This document shows, piece by piece, positions 50,438 to 64,000 of a stretch of DNA of 64,000 nt. This DNA is from Umezawaea tangerina (GTDB taxonomy: Bacteria; Actinomycetota; Actinomycetes; Mycobacteriales; Pseudonocardiaceae): contig NZ_PVTF01000005.1 in assembly GCF_003002815.1 (NCBI RefSeq), positions 372,001 through 436,000 of the forward strand, written 5' to 3'. Both the position numbers and the translations under genes were made by a program. The notes beneath the pieces are model-generated. The model worked only from the letters and a program-made list of their open reading frames with translations. It was not told the DNA's origin and did no database searches. Each line of letters begins with the position of its first letter. Positions within the stretch are counted from its first letter, which is position 1.

Positions 50438-51061
50438 TCAGCCGGCGGCCAGCATCCCCTGGAAGATGGTCGAGACCTGAGCCGTCAGCTCCGTGATGCT
50501 CGACCCCCGTTCGGCTGACATGGTGTCCAACGGGCCGTCGATGGCCAGTACGGCCATGCCGGCGCCGAGGGCCCAGACCATCGCCACCAACGGAGCCGGG
50601 TCGCCTGCCGGGGCCTGGCCCGCGCGCTGGGCCGCCACCACGGTGTCGGTCACCAGCTGGATCCCCTCCTGGGCGTACGCCTCGGCCACCGGCCCCTTGG
50701 TCGACTCCGACAACTCCGGCCGGTACATCAGCCGGGCGTAGCCGGTGTGCTCGCGGGCGAAGCGGACGTACACCTCGATCATCGCGCCCAATGCCTCGAC
50801 CGGAGTACCGGCGGCGGAATGGGCCGAGCGCATCCCCGTGATCAGCAGCCCGTAGCCCTGGGCGGTGATGGCGTTGAGCAGCGCCGCCCGGTCAGGGAAG
50901 TGGTGGTAGGGGGCACCGGGACTGACCCCGGCCTCGCGGGCCACCCGCCGGAGGCTGACCGCGCCGATTCCCTCCGTCTCGATCAGCGCGAGGCAGGCGG
51001 CGAGCAACTCCTCGCGCAGCGCCCCGTGGTGGTAGGCGGTTCTGGTCTCCCTGGTCGGCAC
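50438..51061 (-). CDS. TetR-family regulator (WHG type)
   Basis: 207 residues. HTH: AYHHGALREELLAACLALIETEGIGAVSLRRVAREAGVSPGAPYHHFPDRAALL. The C-terminal ligand domain has VRFAREHTGYARLMYRPEL, typical of TetR regulators with the WHG domain. GTG 51061 directly abuts AAGGA. It is divergent from the SDR gene with 66 bp between, so it probably represses both. Confidence 0.92.
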   Translation of the reverse strand: MPTRETRTAYHHGALREELLAACLALIETEGIGAVSLRRVAREAGVSPGAPYHHFPDRAALLNAITAQGYGLLITGMRSAHSAAGTPVEALGAMIEVYVRFAREHTGYARLMYRPELSESTKGPVAEAYAQEGIQLVTDTVVAAQRAGQAPAGDPAPLVAMVWALGAGMAVLAIDGPLDTMSAERGSSITELTAQVSTIFQGMLAAG

Positions 51062-51089
51062 TCCTTGAGTTTAGAGCCCGCAGATCTAT

Positions 51090-51115
51090 ACACTGCTCAC
51101 ATCCTGAACACTGCT
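51090..51115. promoter_or_regulatory. ACACTGCT direct repeat in a divergent promoter
   Basis: ACACTGCT occurs at 51090-51097 and 51108-51115, 18 bp apart, between the TetR and SDR genes. TAGATT (51116-51121) lies seven bases before the SDR ATG and may be its -10, which would make that mRNA leaderless. This is a candidate TetR site. Confidence 0.4.
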
Positions 51116-51127
51116 TAGATTGGTGGG

Positions 51128-52141
51128 ATGATGAAGGTTCTGGTCACCGGGGCCACCGGATACCTGGCCGGACACTGTGTCGCGGAGCTGTTGACGGAGG
51201 GTTACGCCGTACGCGGCACCGTTCGCGATCCGCGCACGGCCGAGGTCGCCCATCTGCGCGCGCTGGCCGAGCGCACGGGCGGCGAGCTGGAGTTCGCCGC
51301 GGCCGACCTGACCTCGGACGCGGGCTGGGCCGAAGCCGTCGACGGATGCACGTACGTCCTGCACGTCGCCTCCCCGTTCCCCAGCCGCATTCCGAGCGAT
51401 GAGAACGAGGTGATCCGCCCGGCGGTCGACGGCACACTGCGAGTGCTGAAGGCCGCCCGCTTCAGCGGCACCGTCCGCCGCGTGGTGCTCACCTCCTCGG
51501 GCGCCGCCGTGCACTTCGGGCATGACGCCCCAGGACACGTGTTCACCGAAGACGACTGGACCGACGTGAACCAGGCCGGCCCTTACCCGAAGAGCAAGAC
51601 GCTGGCCGAGCAGGCGGCCTGGGACTTCGCCCGGGAGACGGGACTGGAACTGGTCGCGCTCCAGCCGGGGACCATCCTCGGCCCGCTCTTGCATCCCGAC
51701 GCCCGGACGTCGGTGGAGCTGATCAGGCGGATCATGCGGGGTGGGCTGCCGGCATTGCCGACCATCGGCTGGAACATCGTGGACGTCCGCGACCTGGCCC
51801 GGCTGCACCGGCTGGCCATGGAGACGCCAGAAGCGGCCGGAAACCGCTACATCGCCGGCGACCGGTTCCTGTGGGCGCGCGGCATCGCTTCCGTGCTGGC
51901 CGAGCGGTACCGGCCGCGCGGCTACCGGATCGGCACGGCGGCGATGCCGTACTGGCTGACCTGGGCGATCGCCCGCTTCGACCCGAGCGTCAGGCTGGCG
52001 CTCACCTTCTGGGGTCGACAGGACCTGACCACGGCCGCCAAGGCGGAGGAGGAACTGGGCTGGACCAACCGGCCACCGGAGGACTCGGTGATCGACACCG
52101 CCGAGAGCCTGATCCAGCTCGACCTCGTCGCTCGACGGTAG
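51128..52141 (+). CDS. NAD(P)-dependent extended SDR (dihydroflavonol reductase-like)
   Basis: 337 residues. Cofactor motif VLVTGATGYLAGHCVAELL, followed by VRDPRTAE, VLHVASPFPS, the VVLTSSGAAVHFG strand and the catalytic YPKSK (Tyr/Lys) near 158. A second ATG three bases later is an equally good start. Such enzymes reduce ketones or aldehydes on small molecules. It is probably controlled by the divergent TetR. The substrate is unknown. Confidence 0.92.
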   Translation: MMKVLVTGATGYLAGHCVAELLTEGYAVRGTVRDPRTAEVAHLRALAERTGGELEFAAADLTSDAGWAEAVDGCTYVLHVASPFPSRIPSDENEVIRPAVDGTLRVLKAARFSGTVRRVVLTSSGAAVHFGHDAPGHVFTEDDWTDVNQAGPYPKSKTLAEQAAWDFARETGLELVALQPGTILGPLLHPDARTSVELIRRIMRGGLPALPTIGWNIVDVRDLARLHRLAMETPEAAGNRYIAGDRFLWARGIASVLAERYRPRGYRIGTAAMPYWLTWAIARFDPSVRLALTFWGRQDLTTAAKAEEELGWTNRPPEDSVIDTAESLIQLDLVARR

Positions 52142-52175
52142 AGCGTTCTTCCTCCCCGGCGAAGCAAGGAGGCCG

Positions 52176-52637
52176 CTAGGCCGTCCACCCGTCCCCGTGG
52201 TGGCGGTAGTCGGCGCTCCCGTCGACCAGTTGCCGGAGCGTGCTCTCGACCTGCGAGAGCCGAGCCGGGCCCACCTGTTCTTCCCATTCCCGGCGCAGGT
52301 CGTCGAAGATCGCCGTGCCCTCGCGGAGCATCGCCAGTCCGTGCGGGGTGACGAAAAGACGCAGGCGGCGCTTGTCCGCGGGATCGGGTTCACGCGCCAC
52401 GTAGCCGCGTTCCTCCAGGGCGGTGATGGTCTTCGCGGCGGCCTGTTTGGTGACGGACATCCGCCGTCCGAGCTCGGACGCGTTGTCCGCGCCCGACAGG
52501 ATCGCTTGCAGCGCGAAGTCGTGGACAGGACGCACTTCTTCGTAGCCGCGAGCGATGAGTTCCGCGGTGGCGCGATCGGCCAAGGCGCGGAACCCGCCGA
52601 GCAAGAGCATGGCGAGGTCTGAGCCGGGACGCGACAT
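52176..52637 (-). CDS. MarR-family transcriptional regulator
   Basis: 153 residues. Winged helix: FALQAILSGADNASELGRRMSVTKQAAAKTITALEERGYVAREPDPADKRRLRLFVTPHGLAML, with the DxRxxR-type wing. It is divergent from the alpha/beta hydrolase gene. The dyad between them sits in the hydrolase promoter. MarR proteins release DNA on binding small phenolic or oxidised ligands. Confidence 0.94.
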   Translation of the reverse strand: MSRPGSDLAMLLLGGFRALADRATAELIARGYEEVRPVHDFALQAILSGADNASELGRRMSVTKQAAAKTITALEERGYVAREPDPADKRRLRLFVTPHGLAMLREGTAIFDDLRREWEEQVGPARLSQVESTLRQLVDGSADYRHHGDGWTA

Positions 52638-52656
52638 CGGCCCAGTTTAGGACACC

Positions 52657-52686
52657 TTGACGAAGACAACCGAGGTTGTCTAGAGT
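52657..52686 (+). promoter_or_regulatory. Hydrolase promoter with MarR operator in the spacer
   Basis: TTGACG (52657-52662) and TAGAGT (52681-52686) are 18 bp apart. The perfect palindrome GACAACCGAGGTTGTC (52665-52680) fills the spacer up to the -10 box. A second GGTTGTC half-site follows at 52699-52705. A repressor bound here would block polymerase directly. Confidence 0.8.
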
Positions 52687-52721
52687 TTGGTCAATCAAGG
52701 TTGTCTAATTGAGGAGTGTCG

Positions 52722-53615
52722 ATGCCCGCCATCGAGCCGGTCGGCGCAACGGTTCCCGGAGTCACCCACCACCTGGCCGACGTCAACGGAACACGGCTCC
52801 ACTACGTCTCCGCGGGCGACAACGGCTCTCCGGTCCTGCTCATCCACGGGTGGCCGGAGACGTGGTGGGCCTTCCGCGAGGTCATCCCCGTGCTGGCGGC
52901 GGCACATCGGGTCTTCGCCGTCGACCTCCGCGGGTTCGGCGACTCGAACACCGCCGACGGCGACCACGACGAGGCGACCTCCGCGGAGGACGTGCACCAC
53001 CTGGTGCGACACCTCGGCGTCGGTCCGGTCCACGTCCTGTGCCAGGACATCAGCGGCGGTCTCGGCTTCCGCCTCGCCTCCGCGCATCCCGATGACGTCC
53101 GCAGCTTCACCGCCGTCGAGACGACCTTGGCGGGCTTCGGGCTCGAGAACCTCGCGGACGTCAACCACGGAGGCTCGTGGCACGTCGGTTTCCTCGCCGC
53201 GCCGGGCATTCCGGGAATGCTGCTGGCGGGGCATGAACGAGAGCTCATCGCGGAGTGGGCCTTCCCGATGATGACGGGGTCCAAGGGCGTGATCGACGAC
53301 GACGACATCGACGAGTTCGCCCGCACCTACGCGCGCCCCGACGGCTGGCGCGGCACCGAGGGCCTCTACCGGTCGATCTTCACCGACGCCGGGCAGATCA
53401 AGGACATGGCCGAGTCGCGGCCGTTGACCGTCCCTGTTCTCACCGTCGACGCCTTCAGCGCTCCTGTCACCGAGCAGACCTTCCGCCAGGTGACCGCGGG
53501 AACCGTCACCTCCGTGCGCTACGAGGGCGTGGGGCACCTGGTGGCGCAAGAAGCTCCCGAAACCCTCGCCGGCACCCTTCTGGAGTTCATGGGGAAAGTC
53601 GACGACGGCCGGTAG
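52722..53615 (+). CDS. Alpha/beta hydrolase, epoxide hydrolase/dehalogenase type
   Basis: 297 residues from ATG 52722, behind GAGGAG; a GTG at 52716 overlaps that site. Motifs are oxyanion HGWPETWWAFREV, nucleophile elbow VLCQDISGGLGFRLA with Asp instead of Ser, and a C-terminal His in YEGVGHLVAQEAPE. An Asp nucleophile is the mark of epoxide hydrolases and haloalkane dehalogenases. The HGWP motif favours epoxide hydrolase. It is regulated by the divergent MarR. It may detoxify an electrophile. Confidence 0.92.
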   Translation: MPAIEPVGATVPGVTHHLADVNGTRLHYVSAGDNGSPVLLIHGWPETWWAFREVIPVLAAAHRVFAVDLRGFGDSNTADGDHDEATSAEDVHHLVRHLGVGPVHVLCQDISGGLGFRLASAHPDDVRSFTAVETTLAGFGLENLADVNHGGSWHVGFLAAPGIPGMLLAGHERELIAEWAFPMMTGSKGVIDDDDIDEFARTYARPDGWRGTEGLYRSIFTDAGQIKDMAESRPLTVPVLTVDAFSAPVTEQTFRQVTAGTVTSVRYEGVGHLVAQEAPETLAGTLLEFMGKVDDGR

Positions 53616-53794
53616 GGGATGTCCAGGACGACGATAGACGCGCGCCGGTCACGGCGTCGTCGTCGGCGCGTCGGGTGCGGACGCCGGGTGGCCGTGCGGG
53701 CAGGAGTTGTCGAAGACGATTGCCTTCGGACGTCCGAAGCGGTCTCCCCATGGTCCACTGTGGACTGCGAGCCGCGCGCGGAGCGCCGTCGGGT

Positions 53795-54787
53795 TCAGCG
53801 CGGTGGAGCCGAGAACGGGTCGGCCATGCCGACGACCACCTTGCGCGCGCCCTTGAACGGGGCGCGGCCGTGGGCGGCGAGCATGTTGTCGAGCAGCAGG
53901 ACGTCGCCCTGCCGCCAGGGGAACTCGACCATCTCGGCGTCGTAGGCCGCGCGCAGCTCGTCGAGCACGTGCGGCTCGATCTCGGAGCCGTCGCCGTAGT
54001 AGGTGTTGTTGGGCAGGTTGTCGGCGCCGAGCGCGTCGGTCAGCGCCGACGCCATGTCCGCGCCGAGGGTGGAGACGTGGAAGAACGTGATGTGGTTGAA
54101 CCACACCCACTCCCCCGTCCTCGGGTGCCGGGACACCGCGACGCGGTGCTGCCTGGTGCGCAGCTCCTGCTCGGAGCGCCACTCGGTCTCGATGCCGTTG
54201 GCCGCGCAGTACCGGTCGACCTCGGCCGGGTCCTCGGTCTGGAACGCCTCCTGCCAGCTCAGGCCGAGGCCGGAGCCGAAGTTGCGCACGTAGAGGTAGC
54301 CGCGTTCGGCGAAGTCGTCCCTGATGGCCGCCGGGATCCGGTCGTGCACGCGCCGGCAGTCCGCGATCGGCGTCATGCCCCCCTCGCTCGCCGCGGTGAG
54401 GCAGCAGAAGCAGATCCGCAACGGCCAGACGAGGTTGTAGGACTGCTCGTTGTGCAGGTAGATCCGCTCGTGCGACGGGTGGTCGGTCGAGGTGAACACG
54501 TTGCCGTGCACGGCGTGCCGCGGCGACGAGCGCTCGACGTAGTCCAGCGGCTCGCCGCAGACGGTCCGGACGACCGTCTCGAACGCCTCGGCCGTGACGC
54601 TGCCGAACCCGCGCAGCAGCACGGCGCCGTAGGTGGACACCCGGTCCTGGAGCACGTCGCGGGCGTCGGACGCCCAGGCCACCAAGTCGGGGGCCGGGCC
54701 GACCGGCTCGACGACCAGCGGCATCGTCCGCCCGTCGACCAGCAGTCCCTCGGTGGTCTCCGGCCCGGCGGTGGTGCGCTCAGCCAT
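53795..54787 (-). CDS. TauD/TfdA-family Fe(II)/2-oxoglutarate oxygenase (SyrP-like)
   Basis: 330 residues. Metal ligands His-x-Glu lie in IYLHNEQSYNLVWPLRICFCCLTAASEGGMTPI (near residue 110), the distal His in LLLDNMLAAHGRAPF (near 305), and the 2-oxoglutarate Arg in KGARKVVVGMADPF. The His-x-Glu (rather than His-x-Asp) motif and the SEGGMTPIADCRRVHDRI stretch match SyrP-type hydroxylases that act on NRPS-bound or free amino acids. ATG 54787. It lies beside an exporter and divergent from the P450-NRPS operon, so it probably beta-hydroxylates a residue of that peptide. Confidence 0.92.
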   Translation of the reverse strand: MAERTTAGPETTEGLLVDGRTMPLVVEPVGPAPDLVAWASDARDVLQDRVSTYGAVLLRGFGSVTAEAFETVVRTVCGEPLDYVERSSPRHAVHGNVFTSTDHPSHERIYLHNEQSYNLVWPLRICFCCLTAASEGGMTPIADCRRVHDRIPAAIRDDFAERGYLYVRNFGSGLGLSWQEAFQTEDPAEVDRYCAANGIETEWRSEQELRTRQHRVAVSRHPRTGEWVWFNHITFFHVSTLGADMASALTDALGADNLPNNTYYGDGSEIEPHVLDELRAAYDAEMVEFPWRQGDVLLLDNMLAAHGRAPFKGARKVVVGMADPFSAPPR

Positions 54788-54855
54788 GGCAGTCCTTCCC
54801 GGCCGCCGCCCGTGGCGCGCGGCAGTGGTGGTCGAGTCCTGGTCGGGCGCCGTGG

Positions 54856-56256
54856 TCAGGAGCGCTGGGCTCCGGGCAGACCGCGCGGCAGCGACCAGGT
54901 GAGCAGGAGTGCGGCCACGGTTACCCCCGTGACCACCCAGAAAGTGACGCCGAAGGCCTCGGGGCCGCTGGAGCCGACCTGCGACTGGAGCACCACCGCG
55001 AACAGCGCGGCGCCGAACGAGCCGCCCACCCGTTGCAGGATGTTCATCGCGGAGGAGGCGCGCGGGATCGCCGAGTCGGGCAGGCCGCCCTGGAACACCG
55101 CGGCCATCAGCGGGCTCACCGCGAGACCGAGGCCGGCACCGCGCACGAGGAGCGCGAGCCACAGCAGCGCTGGCGGCGGGTCCGACGGCAGCTGGGTGAA
55201 CACCAGCGTGGCCAGCGACATCACGGTGAGACCGGCCAGCATCGCGGGTCGCGGACCGAGCTTGTCGGAGAGCTTCCCGCCCAGGAACAGCATGAGCAGC
55301 ATGCCGACGCCGTGCGGCGCGACGTCGAGGCCGGCTTGCAGCGCGGTGTGCCCGCGCCCCTGCTGGAAGTACAGCGGGAACAGGTAGACGGCGCCGTAGA
55401 GGATCGTCCCGCAGACGACCATCATCGCCGACAGCGTCCAGAACCACCGCGACGCGAACAGCCGCAGGTCGATGATCGGAGTGACCTTGGTGCGCAGCGC
55501 GTGCACGACGTAGCCGCCCAGCAGCGCGAGGCCGCCGACGACCGAGACCACCACGGCGAGCGACCTGGCACCCGAGGTCGGCACCCGCGACAGCCCGTAG
55601 ACCAGCAGCGCCAGTCCCGGTGAGAGCAGCGCGAGGCCCAGCACGTCGAGCGTCCGGTCGCCCGCGGGTTCGTCGGCGGGCAGCATCCGGGCCGCGATCA
55701 CGCCCGCGACCAGGCAGATCGGCAGGTTGATGAAGAAGATCCACCGCCACCCGACGGTGTCCACCAGCAGACCGCCCAGCGTGGGGCCGAACACCGAGGC
55801 GAACTGGGTCGGGATCGTCACCAGCGCCATCAGCCTGCCGACCCTGGTCGGACCGGCCGCGCGGGCGAGGATCATCTGCGCGAGCGGCACGATCATGCCG
55901 CCCCCGAAGCCCTGCACCACGCGGAACGCGATCAGCGACCCCGCCGACCAGGCCAGCCCGCACAGCAGCGAGGCCCCGACGAACAGGCCCAAAGCGGTCA
56001 ACCACATGGTCTTCGCGCCGAAGCGGTCCACCGCCCACCCCGTCACCGGGATGACGGTCGCGATGCCGAGCAGGTAGCCGGTGATGATCCACTGGATGGT
56101 CGACACCGGGGTCGCGAAGTGCGCGCCGATGCCGTTGAGCGCGACGGAGACGATGGTCGCGTCCAGCGCGGCCGTGAACGTGCCCGCGGCGATGACGGCG
56201 CCGAGCACGATCAGACGACGGTCGATCCGCTCGACCTCCGACACATCAGTTGGCAT
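54856..56256 (-). CDS. DHA2-type MFS exporter
   Basis: 466 residues with about 14 membrane helices, typical of the EmrB/QacA group. The TM1 motif is LDATIVSVALNGI, motif A-like GWAVDRFGAKTM follows helix 2, and motif C-like ASVFGPTLGGLLVDTVGWRWIFFINLP marks the antiporter class. ATG 56256 has GGGGAG upstream and a good -35/-10 pair (56287-56315). Likely role: export of the second NRPS product and self-resistance. Confidence 0.93.
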   Translation of the reverse strand: MPTDVSEVERIDRRLIVLGAVIAAGTFTAALDATIVSVALNGIGAHFATPVSTIQWIITGYLLGIATVIPVTGWAVDRFGAKTMWLTALGLFVGASLLCGLAWSAGSLIAFRVVQGFGGGMIVPLAQMILARAAGPTRVGRLMALVTIPTQFASVFGPTLGGLLVDTVGWRWIFFINLPICLVAGVIAARMLPADEPAGDRTLDVLGLALLSPGLALLVYGLSRVPTSGARSLAVVVSVVGGLALLGGYVVHALRTKVTPIIDLRLFASRWFWTLSAMMVVCGTILYGAVYLFPLYFQQGRGHTALQAGLDVAPHGVGMLLMLFLGGKLSDKLGPRPAMLAGLTVMSLATLVFTQLPSDPPPALLWLALLVRGAGLGLAVSPLMAAVFQGGLPDSAIPRASSAMNILQRVGGSFGAALFAVVLQSQVGSSGPEAFGVTFWVVTGVTVAALLLTWSLPRGLPGAQRS

Positions 56257-56523
56257 CGTGGCATCTCCCCAGAGTCACTTGTGGCCACCATGACTGGCCG
56301 ACACCCGTACGTCAACACACTGGCTGCGCACCCCCGCAACACCACCGCGACTCGCGTGCGAACACGGGTGAAGTTGTGCCATAGTCGGAAAGAAGCCGCG
56401 GTTCCGCCGAGCCCGGCGACACTGGGGCAACTACTGGGGAGTAGCAACCTTTCGCCGTGGCAGTGCCACGTGGAACGCCGTCGACGGCGCACGCCTTGAC
56501 GATGGTCCCGGGGAAGGATCGTC
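56257..56523. other. Divergent promoter region of the second NRPS cluster
   Basis: 267 bp between the exporter and the P450 gene. It contains the leftward promoter (56287-56315) and, toward the P450, a small dyad CTACT-GGGG-AGTAG (56431-56444), about 80 bp before the P450 start. No gene is seen. Confidence 0.55.
56287..56315 (-). promoter_or_regulatory. Promoter of the exporter gene
   Basis: On the minus strand, TTGACG (56315-56310) and CATGGT (56292-56287) are separated by 17 bp, about 30 bp before the exporter start. Confidence 0.55.
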
Positions 56524-57746
56524 ATGCACGACAGGCCTAGACCATCCGCGACACAACTGTCCACAATGGACTTGAGTGATCCGCGGACGCACGCCGGGAA
56601 CGACCTCACCGAGGCGTGGCGGGAGCTGCGCGCCGACCGACCCGTGCACTGGCACGCCCCTTCCGGTGGCAGGAAGGGGTTCTGGGTGCTGAGCCGGTAC
56701 GACGCCGTGCTCGCGCTGCACCGCGACGACCGCTTCACCTCCAGGCACGGCAACGTGCTCGACACCCTGTTGGCCGGTGGGGACTCCGGCGCGGGCAGCA
56801 TGCTGCCGGTGACCGACGGGCCCCGGCACGCGGCCCTGCGCCGGTTGCTGCTCAAGGCGTTCACCCCGCGCGCGCTCGCCGCGATCGGCGACCAGGTCCG
56901 CAAGACCACCCGCGGCCTGCTCGACGACGCGCTCGCCGCGGGCACGGTCGACTTCGCGCTCGACGTCGCCGCGCACATCCCGCTCGCCACGATCTGCGAC
57001 CTGCTGGGCGTCCCGGAGGAGGACCGGCGGTTCATCCTGGAGCAGACCAAGCAGGCGCTGGGCTCCGAGGACGGCGGGCACTCGGCCGACGACTCCTGGT
57101 TGGCGAAGAACGAGATCCTGCTCTACTTCGCCGAACTGGCCGCGCAGCGGCGCGACGTCCCGCACTCCGACGTGGTGAGCCTGCTGGCGACCGCCCAGGT
57201 CGACGGCGTGGACCTCGGCGACGCGGACGTGGTCCTCAACTGCTACAGCCTCATCCTCGGCGGCGACGAGACCACCAGGCTGACCATGACCGGCGGCGTG
57301 CTCGCGCTGGTCGAGCACCCCGACCAGTGGCGGGCGCTGCGCGCCGGTGACGTCGGGCTCGACGACGCCGTCGAGGAGGTCCTGCGGTGGACCACCGCGA
57401 CCACGCACCTCGGCCGCACCGCACTGGTGGACACCGAGGTCGACGGCGTGCGGATCGCCGCGGGCGACGTCGTCACCGGGTGGACCTCCTCGGCCAACCG
57501 CGACGAGCGGGTGTTCGCCGATCCCGACCGGCTCGACCTCGGCCGCAAGCCCAACCGGCACCTGGCGTTCGGGCACGGCCCGCACTTCTGCCTCGGCGCC
57601 CACCTCGCACGCGTGGAGATCGGTGTGCTGCTCGACGAACTGCGCTCGTCCGTCCGCTCCGTGCGGCAGGTCGGCACCCCCAAGTACTTCCACTCCAACT
57701 TCCTCTCCGGCGTCAGCAGCCTGCCGGTGGCGCTGGAGGCCATCAG

Positions 57747-57750
<4 letters not shown>
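56524..57750 (+). CDS. Cytochrome P450
   Basis: 408 residues, a soluble bacterial P450. The I-helix motif is [16 protein letters not shown], with EEVLRW (ExxR) following. Heme-binding is [17 protein letters not shown] (Cys near residue 355). ATG 56524 follows GAAGGATCGTC. The stop overlaps the NRPS ATG (ATGA), so P450 and synthetase are co-translated. This linkage is typical of P450s that hydroxylate an amino acid while it is tethered to a carrier domain, or that tailor the peptide. The exact target is unknown. Confidence 0.94.
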
Positions 57751-63701
<5,951 letters not shown>

Positions 63702-63703
63702 TC

Positions 63704-64000
63704 ATGGCGGAGCTGCGCAGCGCGAGGCCGTCGTTCGGCCAGGAGCGGTTCTGGTTCCTGGAGAAGCTGGCACCCGGCAGGCCGGTGTACCACCTGCCGG
63801 TCGCCCTGCGGCTGCGTGGCGACCTCGACGTGGCCGGGGTGCGCGCGGCGCTGGCGGCGGTCCTCGCCCGGCACGAGTCGTTGCGCACCAGGTTCGTCGA
63901 GGTCGACGGCCGGGTCTACCAGGTGGTCGAGGACGCCGTCGAGGTGGAGCTGCCGACGGTCACGGCCACCGAGGCGGACCTGCCGGACCTGCTCACCCGC
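63704..64000 (+). CDS. NRPS gene, N-terminal condensation domain (partial)
   Basis: The frame opens with ATG 63704, two bases after the previous stop, behind GGAAGG. 99 residues are visible. PSFGQERFWFLEKLAPGRPVYHLPVALRLRGDLDVAGVRAALAAVLARHESLRTRFVEVDGRVYQVV is the C1-C2 region of a condensation domain. The active-site HHxxxDG lies beyond the window. It continues the assembly line started by the dimodular NRPS. Confidence 0.93.
   Translation, partial: MAELRSARPSFGQERFWFLEKLAPGRPVYHLPVALRLRGDLDVAGVRAALAAVLARHESLRTRFVEVDGRVYQVVEDAVEVELPTVTATEADLPDLLTR

Overview
The window is high-GC actinomycete chromosome. GTG starts are frequent, stop/start overlaps of the ATGA or GTGA type are common, and there is an Xre/ImmA/MAB_1171c-type cassette, a PknB-type kinase and large NRPS genes. 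The gene style suggests Pseudonocardiaceae (Saccharothrix/Actinosynnema/Lentzea-like), but this is inferred from gene content only.

Region 1 (1-2.5 kb): the end of a membrane-protein gene, a PadR regulator and a divergent NarL-type sensor kinase with no response regulator beside it. Three copies of a 15-bp element sit just upstream of the kinase.

Region 2 (2.5-35.4 kb, all minus strand): a biosynthetic gene cluster. Its upstream half (35.4 to 31 kb) encodes a lysine N6-hydroxylase, a DAO-type flavoenzyme and a cupin fused to a methionyl-tRNA-synthetase-like domain. This trio is known as a hydrazine-forming machine that makes hydrazinoacetic acid from lysine and glycine. It is followed without gaps by an AMP-forming ligase, a GNAT, an alpha/beta hydrolase, a JmjC/cupin_8 oxygenase, an ATP-grasp ligase, an MFS exporter and a second GNAT. 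The downstream half (23.9 to 3.6 kb) has an NRPS (A-PCP-C-A-PCP-E-C-A-PCP), a PKS/NRPS hybrid (KS-degenerate AT-ACP-C-A-PCP-E), a free KAS III-like enzyme, and an ACP/FkbI/FkbH/FkbK-type set that makes hydroxymalonyl-ACP from a glycolytic three-carbon unit. The O-methyltransferase that would give methoxymalonyl-ACP is absent, and so are a dedicated trans-acyltransferase and a thioesterase. I read the two halves as one cluster joining an N-N building block to an oxygenated C2 extender on a peptide line. That exact combination is not one I recognise. An aldo/keto reductase follows, but it has its own MerR-type promoter.

Region 3 (35.6-53.6 kb): general and accessory genes. These are a receptor Ser/Thr kinase, a DUF4184 membrane protein, the Xre/ImmA/membrane-protein cassette, two small secreted proteins, a siderophore-interacting reductase with a divergent TetR, a darcynin-like protein, a methyltransferase, a secreted DUF3500 protein, an OmpR-type two-component system, a GT87 protein in frame with a 2'-5' RNA ligase-like domain, and two regulator/enzyme pairs (TetR/SDR and MarR/hydrolase). 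Several of these have clear palindromic operators and hairpin terminators.

Region 4 (53.8 kb to the right edge): the start of a second NRPS cluster. It holds a SyrP-like TauD-family oxygenase and a DHA2 exporter facing left, then a P450, a dimodular NRPS whose first module looks set for N-methyl-valine, and another NRPS gene beginning with a C domain that runs off the window.
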